This document shows positions 5,153 through 5,199 of a stretch of DNA of 5,199 bases, one piece after another. The translations under genes and the position numbers were made by a program. Source of the stretch: an uncultured Chloroflexota bacterium (GTDB taxonomy: Bacteria; Chloroflexota; Anaerolineae; Aggregatilineales; Phototrophicaceae). Below the pieces are notes generated by a model, which was not told the DNA's origin, ran no database searches, and saw only the letters and a program-made list of their open reading frames with translations. The number at the start of each line of letters is the position of its first letter. Position 1 is the first letter of the stretch. The stretch covers positions 1 to 5,199 of the forward strand of contig CALMZT010000898.1 in the NCBI GenBank assembly GCA_937870805.1, written 5' to 3'.

Positions 5153-5199
5153 TCCAAGTAAAGCATCAAGAAGGGCTTGAATAAGGCTGTGTCCCTGCT

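Overview
The window looks like a chromosomal segment from a free-living bacterium, most plausibly a member of the Chloroflexota. The reasons are a long WD40-propeller lipoprotein, an S-box (SAM-I) leader, and dispersed hairpin repeats ending in GTTCGCCCCTAC or built on CCCCTCTCCC/GGGAGAGGGG. The taxonomic call is an inference from style. No rRNA, tRNA or marker gene is present to fix it.

Layout: positions 1-174 hold the 3' flank of the first gene, with a degenerate repeat hairpin and a possible terminator. Positions 175-2274 (minus strand) encode a 699-residue secreted lipoprotein made of 14 WD40 repeats, best read as two seven-bladed propellers. Positions 2275-3074 are an 800-base divergent intergenic region. 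Most of its first part (about 2346-2807) is a nested, imperfect palindrome with 163-base arms built from repeat modules. Immediately after it come a good sigma-70-type promoter (2823-2851), a SAM-I riboswitch aptamer (2863-2963) and an intrinsic terminator (2989-3020). Positions 3075-3830 (plus strand) encode a nucleoside phosphorylase/nucleosidase-fold protein, the only gene visible under riboswitch control. Positions 3831-4135 are a second repeat-rich spacer with four hairpins and no convincing gene. Positions 4136-5152 (plus strand; possible GTG start at 4112) encode an unrecognised protein with four predicted membrane segments and a cytoplasmic middle domain. The last 47 bases hold nothing I can identify.

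How the parts fit: the riboswitch is expected to shut off the nucleoside phosphorylase-fold gene when S-adenosylmethionine is abundant. This suggests a role in salvage of SAM-derived nucleosides (methylthioadenosine or S-adenosylhomocysteine). The enzyme keeps the ribose-binding Glu-Met-Glu motif and an Asp-containing purine-site loop, but lacks the phosphate-binding Gly-Asp-Pro-x-Arg signature of uridine and purine phosphorylases. A hydrolytic nucleosidase is therefore a serious alternative. The WD40 lipoprotein and the membrane protein show no sequence link to this pathway. The most unusual items are the large nested palindrome between the divergent genes and the riboswitch-gene pairing.
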